Shown: piece by piece, positions 23,605 to 35,317 of the stretch | Layout of the letters: the number at the start of each line of letters is the position of its first letter | How positions within the stretch are numbered: position 1 is the first letter of the stretch | NCBI GenBank assembly: GCA_038503075.1 | Contig: JBCAML010000002.1 | Span: 310,001-374,000, forward strand | DNA: 64,000 bases | DNA from: Gyromitra esculenta | Lineage: Eukaryota; Ascomycota; Pezizomycetes; Pezizales; Discinaceae | Direction of reading: 5' to 3' | The notes under the pieces: model-generated | The model's input: only the letters and a program-made list of their open reading frames with translations | Databases searched by the model: none | What the model was told of the DNA's origin: nothing | Made by a program: the position numbers and the translations under genes

Positions 23605-25512
23605 ATGTATCTCTCCGCCTCGAGGAAGCCACCCAGCCGTAAAGGTTCGTGTCCATTTCGCCATCCATTGTAAATAAAGCCAATAATTCGGCTGCGAATT
23701 GAATGCTTGCCTCTCAGGAGAGATAAAAAAATTAAAAAAAGGAAGGCTTTAGGCTATCGCTAATGACTAGCTCGTACTTCTAACAGGCTCTATGCACGAT
23801 GTGCCCAAAGATCTGATGGACCACATCAAGGAGCTGGAGAAGATCTTTACCATTGATACTCCAAAGCTTCATCAAATCGTGGACGTGTTTGTGGAAGAGC
23901 TGAAGAAAGGTGATGACTCCCCGCACATAAGGCGCAGCGGATAGTCTGTTAATCGATTGTTGTCGTCGTTCAGGTTTGGCTAAGGACGGTTCGACCATTG
24001 TATGTCATCTGCATAATCCACGTTTCATTCATCACCCTGCGTTGTCGTGAATGGCCCAATGGGATCTAATTTGTTCCTGCGCGTCCCATGTAGCCCATGA
24101 ACCCTACCTGGGTCATTGGATATCCCACCGGGGACGAAACTGGAACTTACCTCGCCCTTGATATGGGTGGGACCAATCTCCGTGTGTGTGAGGTCGAACT
24201 CCCCGAAGAAAGGGGACAATATGACATCTACCAATCCAAGTATCGTTTACCCGAAGAGATCAAGTCTGGTACTGGCGAAGAGTTGTTCGATTATATCGCC
24301 GAGTGTGTCAAGCAATTTTTAATCGCCAATCACGAAGGCCAAGACATCAGTGAGCTTAAGGAGCTGCATCTTGGTTTCACTTTCTCGTATCCATGCACAC
24401 AGAACGCTATTGATCATGGTATTCTGCAACGCTGGACAAAGGGTTTTGATATTGAAGGCGTTGAAGGCCATGATGTTGTCCCTATGTTTGAGGAAGCCTT
24501 GGAGAGGAAGGTACGTGATCATTTTTTGAATAGTGAATCGATCTCGATACTAACTTCGGTTACTCCAGGGTGTTCCTATCAAAATCACCGCTTTGGTGAA
24601 CGATACTACCGGAACCCTGATCGCTTCTGCTTACACCGATAACACTACTAAGATCGGATGTATCTTTGGAACCGGATGCAATGCTGCCTACATGGAGGAG
24701 GTTGGTTGCGTCCCTAAGTTGGCACATATGAATCTTGATCCGACTCTTCCCATTGCGATTAACTGTGAATGGGGGGCATTCGACAACGAACACCGCGTTC
24801 TACCTCGTACTACCTACGACATCCATATTGACAAACGCTCCCCTCGCCCCGGCCAACAGACTTTCGAGAAGATGGTTGCAGGTCTCTACTTAGGGGAGAT
24901 CTTCCGCTTAGTGCTTGTCGATCTTTATGCGAACCCGGATGTTAGTCTGTTTAAGAACGAAGATATCAGTGCATTACAGGTGGAATATTCTCTTGATGCG
25001 TCATTCCTAGCTGAGATTGAGAGGTAATTACAATCCATTTTATTAGTGCGCAGAGTATCTATCTAACGGGGGGCAACAGTGATCCATGGGAGAACTTGAT
25101 GGAGACACATGCTCTATTCGAGAAGAAACTCAAGATCGACACTACCGAACCTGAACGCAAACTTATCCGCCGTCTTGCTGAGTTGATCGGCACACGTGCT
25201 GCGCGTCTCTCCGCATGTGGCGTCGGTGCCATCTGCAAGATGAAGGATATCAAGTCTTGCCACGTCGGTGCTGACGGCTCCGTCTTTAACAAGTACCCCA
25301 ACTTTCAGCAACGTGGTGCTCACGCTCTCCGTGAGATCTTCGGCTGGGATAAGTCTGTCAGGAAAGATCCTATCCAGATCGTTCCTTCTGAAGACGGAAG
25401 TGGTGTCGGTGCTGCTTTGATCGCCGCCTTGACCATGAAACGTATCAGGAAAGGTATCCATGCGGGTGTCAACATCAAGAGAAAGAACTCCCTCATCCCG
25501 CCACTTCCTTAG
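23605..25512 (+). CDS. HXK1: Hexokinase
   Basis: Phosphorylates glucose and other hexoses with ATP at the entry of glycolysis; in fungi it often also takes part in glucose sensing. Six exons: 23605-23644, 23787-23909, 23974-23999, 24094-24510, 24569-25023 and 25080-25512, giving 497 residues, normal for fungal hexokinase. The N-terminus after the first short exon reads DVPKDLMDHIKELEKIF. Phosphate-binding loop: LALDMGGTNLRVCEV. Sugar-binding region: LGFTFSYPCTQ, then VNDTTGTLIASAY and IGCIFGTGCNAAYMEE, with INCEWGAFDN supplying the Glu contact. The adenosine-binding part is near SEDGSGVGAALIAAL. The family spread and GTGCNAAYMEE favour hexokinase over a divergent glucokinase-like paralogue. 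Regulation is not visible apart from the long upstream region. Confidence 0.95.
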
Positions 25513-28500
25513 AGTATTCAAGTGGTTTGCCTCTTCATTTCAGGGGTCTTCAAGTTGCATCGATGTTTCTTTCCGGTATTTATTTCATAAGGTTGTTCGG
25601 TCATTTTGCTAGGGGCTTGTTTGAGGATCACACTGATGCTGCGTTTTTTTTCCTTTTTATTAAATTTCCTTCTCTCAGTACTAAGAGCTATCACGAGTGC
25701 GCAAAAACATCATTTCTATGAATAAAAGAAAAAGAATACCCAATCGATAAATGTTCCGTTTCTTCTACAGGTTATCTTCATTTAGGCCTGGGGTACCTTT
25801 TTCTACCTGTCTCCGCCTGAATATCTAAATATGTTGAACACTATTAAATTGGGCAAAGAGACGAATACTTTTTCCGGTAGCAGCTGTCTGCAGACCCCTC
25901 ACCCCATTTCTTTTATATTACTCGTGGGCTAGTAAAAACTCTTGGCTACTCTAAATGCCATCGCCACGGAGCAAAATTCCCATTGCCTAGGACCTCTTTG
26001 TTTCTGTCCTTTAGAGATAATTTCATACCTCGCTACTCGCCTCCACATTGATTGGACCCCGAAAATTTATGGCTATATAGGCGAGTGATGGACCATGACC
26101 TGTCCCACAGTTGCCAGGATCATGGTAGATGCATGGGCCGCGCAGGTAAGACATAACGCTGAATAATACGAGTACCAAACAATGCAAATCCTATTGTCAC
26201 CAATCGAAGGTATACCCTACTCGCCAGAGACTGTTGTCCCCAATGATGGCTCTCCTCTTAGATAATTGCATTAGTTATCAGGTACCATTACTTATTGTTT
26301 GCCCTGAGTGCATCTAACTATCTACATCATATGCGCAACAGCTGAGATCTAGGATTAGCCGCCACTGTATTACCGAAAACTCAGAGACCTCAGAACAGCC
26401 CTTAAAACCAACAACGAATAAGAAAGTTCTGACGTCAGAGATCTGCAAGCTCATACATGAAATGTAAATTTGAGAGAGTTTTCGCTCGAGTCAGCGCTTT
26501 ATTTTGCAAAATTTAAATTGACATTGTCTCAGTGGTTGCGGACGGCATAGCATGCATGTAACATGGATATTTGTGGTGGTGGTAGGTAATCAGACCAATT
26601 GGTCTCATTGGTCTAAGTGGTCGTTTACCCACAGCCATATGTGCCGAGACATATATCATATATATATTTAATTGAACCACAGATTTTTTTCCCCTGAACC
26701 TGGAGACGAAAAACAAACCGTTGGCTTATCAGATTTTCATTGATGGGGAACTCAGACCCGGTTACAATTTATATGAGCCCCGAGTGATTAATCGTGACCG
26801 GCGGCATGGGAAAAAAAATTCTGCACCAGGATCTTATCTGGTGACGACTACGTCTCAGCGAATTGTGGAGGAGTACATTTGTTGCTAGATGGATGGGGAC
26901 ATATGCACTTGCTGGATTCCGTATCGCCTTTTTATTGTTTTTATTATTGAATCGAATTCGCCACCATACCTCATCCCGTTGTCCAACGAGTAAACTTAAG
27001 AGAATTTAAAAGAAGGAAAAAAAACCCCCCCAGGTGCCAGTCACTGTGTAGAGAAATTTTGATCGTATGTTTTTGGGAAACGCGGTGACAGGATACTTGA
27101 AAAACTTTAGTTGTGCGACGTAATCGGTCATATGACGGCTTGACTCTTGTACACGAAATGATTCGGGTCTGTAGCTACAAACGCCTGGCGGGCCATGGGC
27201 AGGTTGATCTGGGATTCGCATGAAGGGTTTCTGGATTAGATCTCGATAGTCAGTCCCACCCTTCTGCCATCGAAAACGGGAAGCTAGGCTTCGAGAACAC
27301 CCTCGAAGTATTTCGCGAAGTGATTATTGGGGAGCTGCTGGGGATCAATTCCTGGGCGTATAGTTTCAGCTGCATCAACTGCGGCTGTAGATCAGATACA
27401 GTGCGCCTTACGTGACTTTTGTTGCCTTTATTACGGGATTCGATATCACTTGCATGATGGACTCCTTGAGATGAAATGGCTGTGTGTGAGATAGATACGG
27501 CATCGCGGACAAAGGGTCGCAACAATTCAAGTCTTAACAGGATATTGACCTGCTGACGATATCTTTCGAGCTATAACCCCTCCACTGTGTGCATCGGCCG
27601 CTGGCTGAAAATGCTTTGGATCAAAGATACCACATCCTAACATATTCGCCATCTCAAGTGAACAAGCCCATGATCCGATGAACCCCGCATTGCACTAAAG
27701 CAGCTTGCAAAAAGATCCTAAAAATTCTGGCTGAATTGCTCGCGAGGTATCTCTTGAGAAAAATTTCTCAGGCCTCTGGTTTGGCCTGTGGAAGTACCGT
27801 ATGTACTGGCGTAATATGACCCACACTTGCCTTATACAAATGTGTGGGTTAGGTAACGAGCCTACGATGCTCACTTAGAGGGCGGCTTCTAAGTAGTGAA
27901 GTAGATCCTCCTTCATTATATTTAGGATCGTACTAGGTTTAGCTTGGGACAGGTATTTCGACAGTACATATGGTATAGTTGCTACTCTTTATCACAGTCA
28001 AAAATCTCCTTGCTTTGTATCTGTTATACGTCTTGTTTTACGATTTATCTTTATGCAGGATAAGAATTACGTAGGAGCTACATAGTAGGGGGGGGTTTTA
28101 TACGAAACTTTATATTTCGGTGTTAGGTGCTGTGTGTTAACTAGCAGCGATGATGCAACAAAATTCTTTTCCAGCCACAACCACTCACATCTTTCTAGTG
28201 AAATCAACTTCACCAGCGTTAAGTATCTATGTAATAGTCGCACCATAGCCCTTCCTTCACTATCAATTCCCCCTCTACCGCCCCCATATCCTCACTTAGG
28301 TACATAGAAACCGCCGCCGGAATATTCGACTCCTCCTAAGATTGATGTTGGGTGGCATGGCTGTTAAGAGGAACGAGTTCCTTCCAACAGAAGCTGACGC
28401 TAGTCTGTCAACCGAGAGATGAACCAGGAAACTTCTAGCTAGGGAAAAATACATACTAGTTTAGGGCATACAATGCACATTCTGGGAGACTCACTTTCCC

Positions 28501-30331
28501 ATAATCTGCCCAGGTAGAGCGGCTATAGCTATAATGATACTGGAACCCCATTCGATGCGTTGAATTCTAGAATCTAAGTCACTGTGCTTGGTGTTTAGCT
28601 CTCCTAGTTTAGAGCTTATCTTCTTAAACCTTTTATCGAATCCACAGAGTGTGACTTTTAACGCATTTGGCACAATTACCGCTACATTTGCAATCGTCTA
28701 CATAACTTGTGAGTCTGGGGAGAAGCGTTAGCGAAAAACAAATAATCTGAACTTCAAGTTACAAAGAATAGTGTGTGATTCACGAGGCAAGAAGCTCACG
28801 AGTACGAGGTGCCTCGAGGCTTTGGTGAGGGCAGGATGAAGACATATCTCGCCCTAACTATAACCCATTAAAAAAAACTCATAGAACAGAACTATTGTTT
28901 AAATACGGTATTATCTGCTTAAATACCTATCATGCAAAGTATTTTACTGAATTCGAGTTGATGTCTCGAGGCAAATTCCCTATTACCTCGAGCAACTCGA
29001 AGCAGACCCTCCATAAGCACGAGGTTCCTCGTAGGCTACCTTAATCAAGATTTGACTAACATGCTCAAGCTGGAGGAGGCTTGTTTCGTGAGTGCCCTAT
29101 AAATGGAAACATCAGCCAAAGGTTCAGTAATAATTAGTAAAAGCTTACTGCCTGTTGATAGCCACATAGCGATTTCTCTCTAGTAGTGACAGCCTTGGAG
29201 GCCTTCTTACTACATGCCGGCCATTTTCTTGGGGCAATTTTTTCAGGACTTGATAAACTATGGAGTTAGTTGTGGAGGTGGGGTGTGTGGAGTGGACATG
29301 GGAGATGGAGATGGAGCACAATCGAAAATACATAGGCTAGCTCTATAGGGACAGTCCGAGAAAGAGGAATTCAACAGCAAGAAATAATAGCTAGATCAGT
29401 AGTCTCGCAATCAGACATCCATTCAATAAAACAAGGGTGAGAGAGCTCCACCAAAAACCAAAAACCCTGGTATCTGTCAAGACCCAATACAGGAGAGTAT
29501 TGTCACGTGATGAGTCGGCTGCGATACTACTAGATCAGTAGGTAGAGCAAGTAATATCACCATCCCTAAGAAGTTTTGTACAAAAGCCCCAGGCCAGTTC
29601 ACTACTCTAAACCTAACTTTAATCCTAATTATATGGTCACCGCATGTCATCTCATCGCCCATCATGTAATTGATTGTAGGTTCACTAACCTTTAGGTTAC
29701 CTATCCAGGGGGATATATAATATAAGCATGAAATACAGCTGCCGTTATTTCTCAATAGATAAATCATACATAGCCCATAGCTATAATAGTTTATCACTAC
29801 CCCCTCAGGTACCAATACGCCCACAACTTCCGAAAAAAAAGACGATAGCGAGTATTGCTTGAGAAAATGGCTCATACAATTGGTTGAGACTTATTCGTGC
29901 AATACAAATACGCATGGCCCAGATTTTTGTCTGCGTTTCATAGTAAGGCTTAGTGCTATAATAATAAGATACGTACTCTATACATCTATTAAAGAGTACA
30001 CTTCCAACCATATGAAAACTCGGAATTCGAGCTAGTGAGAAGTCAGCTGAGATAAGTCGTAGGTTGATACATGTGCTCGCGATGTTAAATTTTGTAACTA
30101 CAAGAAGGAAGCGGGCCTAGCACTACGCGTCATAGGCGTTTATGTATCCTATGGCCATGACCCCCTATATCTATACAACTATCTAAAACTCTCGTCTTAT
30201 TCCCTCTTATTATGTCCAGTTATCCCCAGGAAATTGTTTCCTATCCCACAGAAATCCTCCCTATCATCATCCGCTGCAGTCAACCTATATAACCCCTATT
30301 TACACTTACTCTACTGCTCGGCTAGTCATCA
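25513..30331. other. Gene-poor region, 4.8 kb
   Basis: No convincing gene. A possible small two- or three-exon coding trace lies on the minus strand around 28.35-29.2 kb (see findings). CCTCGAG/CACGAGG hairpin-forming motifs cluster at 28.80-29.04 kb. The rest is AT-rich with frequent stop codons on both strands. A TATATAA at 30286 belongs to the next gene. Confidence 0.55.
30286..30292 (+). promoter_or_regulatory. Candidate TATA box (TATATAA)
   Basis: TATATAA centred about 43 bp upstream of the ATG at 30332 of the dibasic-repeat secreted protein. The spacing implies a very short leader and supports that ATG as the start. Confidence 0.5.
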
Positions 30332-31744
30332 ATGATGAGATTCTTAGCCATCTCCCCCCTCATACTTTTTCACCTCTCTATCGTTATCGCTCCAGCTGTG
30401 CCCAATCTCCATCCGGAAGAGTCAAAGATTGAAACTGCCATCGAGCCTGCTGAAGTTAATGCTCTTCCTGACAGTATTGATATCAGCAAGAGAGATACAG
30501 AAGAGGACGCATTTGGGAAAAGGAGTGAAGATTTCCTTCCTTACGAATACAGCGATAGTAGCGAAGTCTTTTGCCAGAAAGATTTTAGCTACATTGATGA
30601 GACAAATGAAGATTATCGTCTGAAGAGAAGTATACCTTTCGAAATCGAGGACCTAGGAATCATCAGTAACGAATACCTCTGGGACGACTACTCTTCGAAG
30701 AAGGTTGAAGAGTGCCCTAGAGAGGAGGAACTTTTGTCAAAACAAGATATAAAATACATCCCCCTTAAAAACAATTTCAACCATTTCGACAAGAGAGACG
30801 ACGATTTCTTCGAAGGGATAGATGCAGACTACCTCTTCTGGAAGAGAGGCATCCGAGAGGAGAGCGATGGTCTTATTGACGAATGCCTCTGGAAGTTTAA
30901 GGAAGACAAAGATTGCATCAAAAAGAGTAAAAAGAATCCCCAGAGGAGAGATAGGGATAATTACCCTGAAGCAGATGACCAAAATCACTTGAGATATAGA
31001 AGAGATGGAGACAGCCCCAACGCAGACGACGAAAAATATTGGACGTTCAAGAGAGGCGAAGACAAACTTGACGAATCTAATTATGGTTATACTGTGGAGC
31101 GGGATGATAACTACTTCGACTATGAAGAGGAAGAATATCTTAGGAAGAGATACGAGAGCTATTCCTATGAAAATGATGATAAATATCTCTCAAGAAGAGA
31201 GGGGTATCTCCTCGGCAGCAGAACAGAGGATGTCTCCGACTTGGGGGGCGACGGCCAACACTCTGAGATGGAAAACGATCACGGCCGCCAAATGCATGAA
31301 GCTGAGGAATGCAATGCTGAATATTTCGATGAAATTGATGATTACTTGTGCGAAATCGATAAAGTTTCGAAAGCTCCACTTCATCCTATAAGCAAGGCCC
31401 CAGACGATCTACCGGCGAACAATAACTACCTCTGCGAGACGACTGAAGGTTCACCTGTTGTTGCTGATGTGGTCATGATCGCAAATAAATTCATACATGA
31501 GAAAGGGATGTTACGATGCAGGGCTAGAAACGTGTTCGGTTCTAGTTGTACGAGACTTGGGGGGCTTGGAAGCGCTCAAATTGGTATCTGTTCAATTCAT
31601 GGTGGGTGGTTTGTGTTTTGCGATAATGTAGGAAAGTACGTTCTGGAGTTGAACAGGCGCTGTAAGAGGGAAATCAACGGGATCTGGAGGGTTGGAGGGA
31701 CAATTTTTCATGAGGATAGGAAGGGAAGTTTGATTGTTTACTAG
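30332..31744 (+). CDS. Secreted acidic protein with repeated Kex2-type (KR/RR) sites
   Basis: Single exon, 470 residues, not a family I recognise. A hydrophobic signal peptide (FLAISPLILFHLSIVIAPA) is followed by a long acidic region, residues about 50-290. It is cut into segments by at least ten Lys-Arg or Arg-Arg pairs, most preceded by an aromatic/Leu-rich ending: DYRLKR, DYLFWKR, HLRYRR, KYWTFKR, EYLRKR, KYLSRR. A further acidic linker leads to a cysteine-containing C-terminal block (residues about 375-470: MLRCRARNVFGSSC, AQIGICSIHGGWFVFC, LNRRCKREINGIW) that looks folded. Known: fungal Kex2 cleaves after KR/RR in the late Golgi, and such precursors yield peptides. Inferred: a peptide precursor or multi-part effector-like protein. 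No UstY (DUF3328) partner gene lies nearby, so a dikaritin-type pathway is not supported. The neighbouring DNA is gene-poor. Confidence 0.8.
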   Translation: MMRFLAISPLILFHLSIVIAPAVPNLHPEESKIETAIEPAEVNALPDSIDISKRDTEEDAFGKRSEDFLPYEYSDSSEVFCQKDFSYIDETNEDYRLKRSIPFEIEDLGIISNEYLWDDYSSKKVEECPREEELLSKQDIKYIPLKNNFNHFDKRDDDFFEGIDADYLFWKRGIREESDGLIDECLWKFKEDKDCIKKSKKNPQRRDRDNYPEADDQNHLRYRRDGDSPNADDEKYWTFKRGEDKLDESNYGYTVERDDNYFDYEEEEYLRKRYESYSYENDDKYLSRREGYLLGSRTEDVSDLGGDGQHSEMENDHGRQMHEAEECNAEYFDEIDDYLCEIDKVSKAPLHPISKAPDDLPANNNYLCETTEGSPVVADVVMIANKFIHEKGMLRCRARNVFGSSCTRLGGLGSAQIGICSIHGGWFVFCDNVGKYVLELNRRCKREINGIWRVGGTIFHEDRKGSLIVY

Positions 31745-32391
31745 GTATCGAGCGATCGGTAGATCTTCGGGTCCGTTTAACTTAATACCTCCTAACTTAT
31801 GATCACGCATGCTGATTGCTACCACCATGCCGCGGAGGACTCTTGTAAAGATATAAATAAAAAGTCTCTTTTTCTTTTCTTTATTTACCTTACCTCTCAA
31901 GTGAATATGAAAAAACGAAGACCAGCCGTAGTCACGGTCCGTCACTCGGGTGGTTAATTGCGATTCGAAGTGGGGAATACGTAAGTACCCCAAACCTCTA
32001 ACCGCACGACCGACAGCAGTTCTTACCTATTTGCTTCTTCCTCTTCTTAGGGTCCTGGTTATCGGCCACTTAGGGCAGCACCCACTCCGGCATCAGAAAC
32101 ATATCCAAACACCGAAGAACAACGCTCCGGCTCAATCCAGAAAACTCGAGGCCTGCATGAGGAAGTGTTGGAGTGCTGCGACGTGTTCAGCAACCATCTA
32201 ACCGAAAGTAGATTGCAAGCAGGGGTACTTTGACGGATGCAGGATCCCGAGTCCAGGAACAACCCTGACCCTGACCCTAGGCTTGCCTTGGTTTCCTGGA
32301 GCTTGTCGCAAGCTGATCCACCGATCCTCACAGGACCACACAGAACCTCAACACCATAAAACACTCCGTTCTCAACCACCACATTTCCACC
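31745..32391. other. Intergenic stretch
   Basis: 3' flank of the secreted dibasic protein and promoter/leader of the alpha/beta hydrolase gene. The minus-strand open frames here are low-quality. Nothing else seen. Confidence 0.55.
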
Positions 32392-33829
32392 ATGAAGAAG
32401 ACGCTCTTGCTCTGTTTCATCCACGGCTTCAAGGTGCGCCCCAGCTAGTGTTCCCGGGTTTTTAGCCAATTCTTTTTAACCCCCAATTTTTATCTGAGCT
32501 AAGCTAATGATTGGATCGGAATTTAGGGAGACGATGGTACGTTCGATGCATTCCCACAAGTAAGCCTACTCTTCAGATTGGCAATTCTTGTAAGATCGGA
32601 TACTGATACATCTAATTTTTAGGACCTCAAAGTACTGGTCAACAATGCCTTCCCTCATCTCAATGTCAAAATCGCTATTTACCCCCGCTACGAGACTCGC
32701 GGTGACCTCGCCAGTAGTGTCGCAAACTTTCGAGAATGGTTTCTCCCCACCTTCAGTCTTGCCTTCTTCTTCACCAATTCTAACAGATTTATTTAGGCTC
32801 CAAACACGTGTAATAGACCTTGAAGTTGCCGCTGGAACTCCCTCCCCCATAATCGACCCGTCAGTCCGCACTATTCTCATCGCCCACTCTATGGGTGGCA
32901 TTGTGGCTGCGGATGCACTTCTCAGCATCCTTGATGACGAATCTGTCACTCTATCAGATGGCCGCCGCCATAAAAAAGGAACCGGCTTCATGTTCCCGTA
33001 TATCCAAGGCATCCTCGCATTCGACACACCGTACTTTGGTCTCTCGCCCGCAATCTTTGCCTATGGTGCCGACACGCACCTACGCAGTGCCTCGACAGCT
33101 ATCTCGCAGATATCAACTCTCGCATCTGGACTACTGGCTTCTAAGGCCGCATCCGAGGGGACCAACGTCGTGCAGAAAAAGCACGATGCCAAAGAAGCGC
33201 AAAAACGCTCTGGCTCCCCATCTTCGTCATCCAAGCGTCGAGGTTCCTCCTCCCGCTCCAAGGAACCAGTTTCTCCTCCTCCTCCAGCCCCAGCTCCGCC
33301 AGCCGGTCTCTTTGGTGGTTGGGGGAAGGTTATGGCGTACGCAGGCGCTGCCAGTATCCTCGCTGCAGGCGGCGCGGTGGCTTATTTCAAGCGTGATGAA
33401 CTAAGCCAAGGCTACACGTGGGTATCCTCCCACATGGAGTTTGTAGGTGCACTTATGAAAAATGAAGAGCTGCGTACACGGGCAAGACGCGCAACGACTG
33501 TTCCAGGTGTAGGGTTCGCGGATTTCTATACTGCACTTGGAGAGCGCGGTGCTGATAAGGGGGAACGCACATTTGTCGTGTTGCCGAGCCAGAGCAGTCA
33601 GGAATATAAACTATTTCACCGCTGTGTGAACCCTAGGGTTAAGGATGAAGTCGAGGCGCACGTTAGTATGTTTAGCCCTAAGACGAACCCATGGTATTAT
33701 GAGATGAGTCAAGCCGCGAGGGACCAGATTGTAGAATGGACAAAGGGAGATTGGAGTGAGGAGGAAGCAGGAAAGAGGAGGGTAAGCCCAGAGAGGGCAC
33801 AGGGGCCAGGTAGAGGTGAGAGACTTTAG
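32392..33829 (+). CDS. DUF676-like alpha/beta hydrolase with a membrane segment
   Basis: Four exons: 32392-32433, 32527-32559, 32623-32738 and 32797-33829, giving 407 residues. An N-terminal strand and oxyanion-type FIHGFKGDDGTF is followed by YPRYETRGDL and the nucleophile elbow AHSMGGIVAAD (Ser in the S-M-G-G turn), then GILAFDTPYFGL, typical of putative lipases/esterases of the DUF676 class. A Lys/Ser/Pro-rich insert (KKHDAKEAQKRSGSPSSSSK, then PPPPAPAPP) precedes a hydrophobic stretch VMAYAGAASILAAGGAVAYF, a probable membrane segment. The C-terminal third has RTFVVLPSQ and a candidate late catalytic His in KLFHRCVN. The ATG at 32392 opens directly onto the first strand (MKKTLLLCFIHGF), so it is a good start. 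Substrate unknown; a lipid ester or thioester is inferred only from the fold. Confidence 0.85.
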
Positions 33830-34564
33830 CAGTGAATTTGGGAGGTGTATGATGACTTAAGTTTGTGTGATGCCTTATGAGCGACTTGGAACATGACGAT
33901 GTTTAATGGTGATGTGAGTGTTAGCGATAACCTTTTTTTGTTCAGATCACAAAATGTATTAAATAAATTGCGCAGCCAGCGATCTTTATTTTTTTTTAAT
34001 ACATAAAGACCCAAATAAACATAGCAGCCCTAAAACGATAGCATGACAGATTCTAGCCTTTCCTAGCTTTCCCACTAGCTATCCCACTCGAATGACATGC
34101 TGTTTGAGTTAGCCTTGTATTTACCTTTTTCATTAATAAAAATATATTCGGCCACAGTCTTAAGAAGTTTCACCATTTTTCGATTATATTCTCCAAGCCA
34201 GCGCTTCCCCAATCCTATGAGGCTATGTTTATGCCATTCTTTGATGTGTACCATCTCTATGTAATATCGAACCAGTCAGGTTCAACTGTCTACCAAGGTA
34301 AAATTAGTTCATTTTTTAATTAGGCATTGGGGTTCATTCCAGTTCTCTTTATTTTACTTAACACATAACAAAACACAAACAATTCCAGAAGATAGAGTAC
34401 AGAGAGTACAGTTCCAAGCTTACTTATACTCGTCGAAGGCTAATTCATTTATAGTCCTCCATATCAAAGTTTTCTTGCCCCTTACCCACCTTTTTATACT
34501 CGAAGACAAATTTTCCCTGAAATCACCATATGTACCATCATATGTAGGTACAGCTGCCTTCAAT
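33830..34564. other. Intergenic stretch between convergent genes
   Basis: AT-rich 3' flanks of the hydrolase gene (plus) and the disordered orphan (minus). Nothing seen. Confidence 0.6.
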
Positions 34565-35317
34565 TTATTCCCTACGACGGCCCATTCTCCGAATGTCTCT
34601 AATCCAAGTCCTTAACCTCGAATCAGGCCCTTTAATGAGTCTTTGTCGTGCGGGCGTATTTATATCTTCTGGATTCGTATGCACACTAGCGGTCTGGTCC
34701 ACAGTCTCGCCCTTGATCCATCCCCTCAGCGACCTTGCTTTCTTGTTGATAGTCCCCTGCCCTGAAGATTTTGAAGCCTTTGAATTTCCAGTTCCGGGAG
34801 AAGAAACAAGAGCTCCACTCATGACAGGTCTAACCGGGGTTTTATTCCTAGACTCATTTCCAGACGACTCGGGAGCAAAATTATGAGCTCTAGTAATAGG
34901 AGGTCTAATTGGTTTATTGTTCCTGGGCTTATTAGGAGTCCCTGATGAAGTAGGGGATGCGGGGGATGCGGGGGATGCAGGTGTGTTGGGGTACGAGTTT
35001 GTACTGGCAGGTAGAGGAGGTGCAGCACGTGGCTTACCAACTCCGTCAGCAGCTCCGTCATAGCTGGCTAGATTATTCATGCCAAAAGTATTTCCTACTG
35101 CACCAGGAGCACCATGCCCAAAAGTGGCAGGAGTTGAAGCCTCAGTACTCTGAGGGGACGCCTCAGTGATCTGTGGAGATGGTGCTGTCTCTGAGCTGCT
35201 GCTAGTGGCATCATCATGGGAAATTGGATCTTGAAAAGGATCTTCAAAGTAGTCGTAATCGGAGTTAGAAGTACTAGAGGGATCATCAGGATGATGACCA
35301 GGGTTTGGGAGTGACAT
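34565..35317 (-). CDS. Disordered Ser/Pro/Thr-rich orphan protein
   Basis: Single exon, 250 residues, no family recognised. The N-terminus is acidic (SDYDYFEDPFQDPISHDDAT), followed by about 130 residues of Ser/Thr/Pro/Ala low complexity including PASPASPASPTSSGTPNKP. Two short related segments follow, IRPPITRAHNF and VRPVMSGALV. The basic C-terminus has two similar tryptophan motifs, SLRGWIKGET and RLRTWIRDIRRMGRRRE, the latter a possible amphipathic helix. The long uninterrupted frame in AT-rich surroundings and the non-random composition support coding. No signal peptide or membrane segment. Probably lineage-specific; function unknown. Confidence 0.6.
   Translation of the reverse strand: MSLPNPGHHPDDPSSTSNSDYDYFEDPFQDPISHDDATSSSSETAPSPQITEASPQSTEASTPATFGHGAPGAVGNTFGMNNLASYDGAADGVGKPRAAPPLPASTNSYPNTPASPASPASPTSSGTPNKPRNNKPIRPPITRAHNFAPESSGNESRNKTPVRPVMSGALVSSPGTGNSKASKSSGQGTINKKARSLRGWIKGETVDQTASVHTNPEDINTPARQRLIKGPDSRLRTWIRDIRRMGRRRE

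Noticed and set aside
30332..31744. Dikaritin (ustiloxin-like) RiPP precursor
   Set aside because: Kex2 sites are present, but the intervening segments are not identical cores and no UstY/DUF3328, tyrosinase or methyltransferase gene lies within the window.
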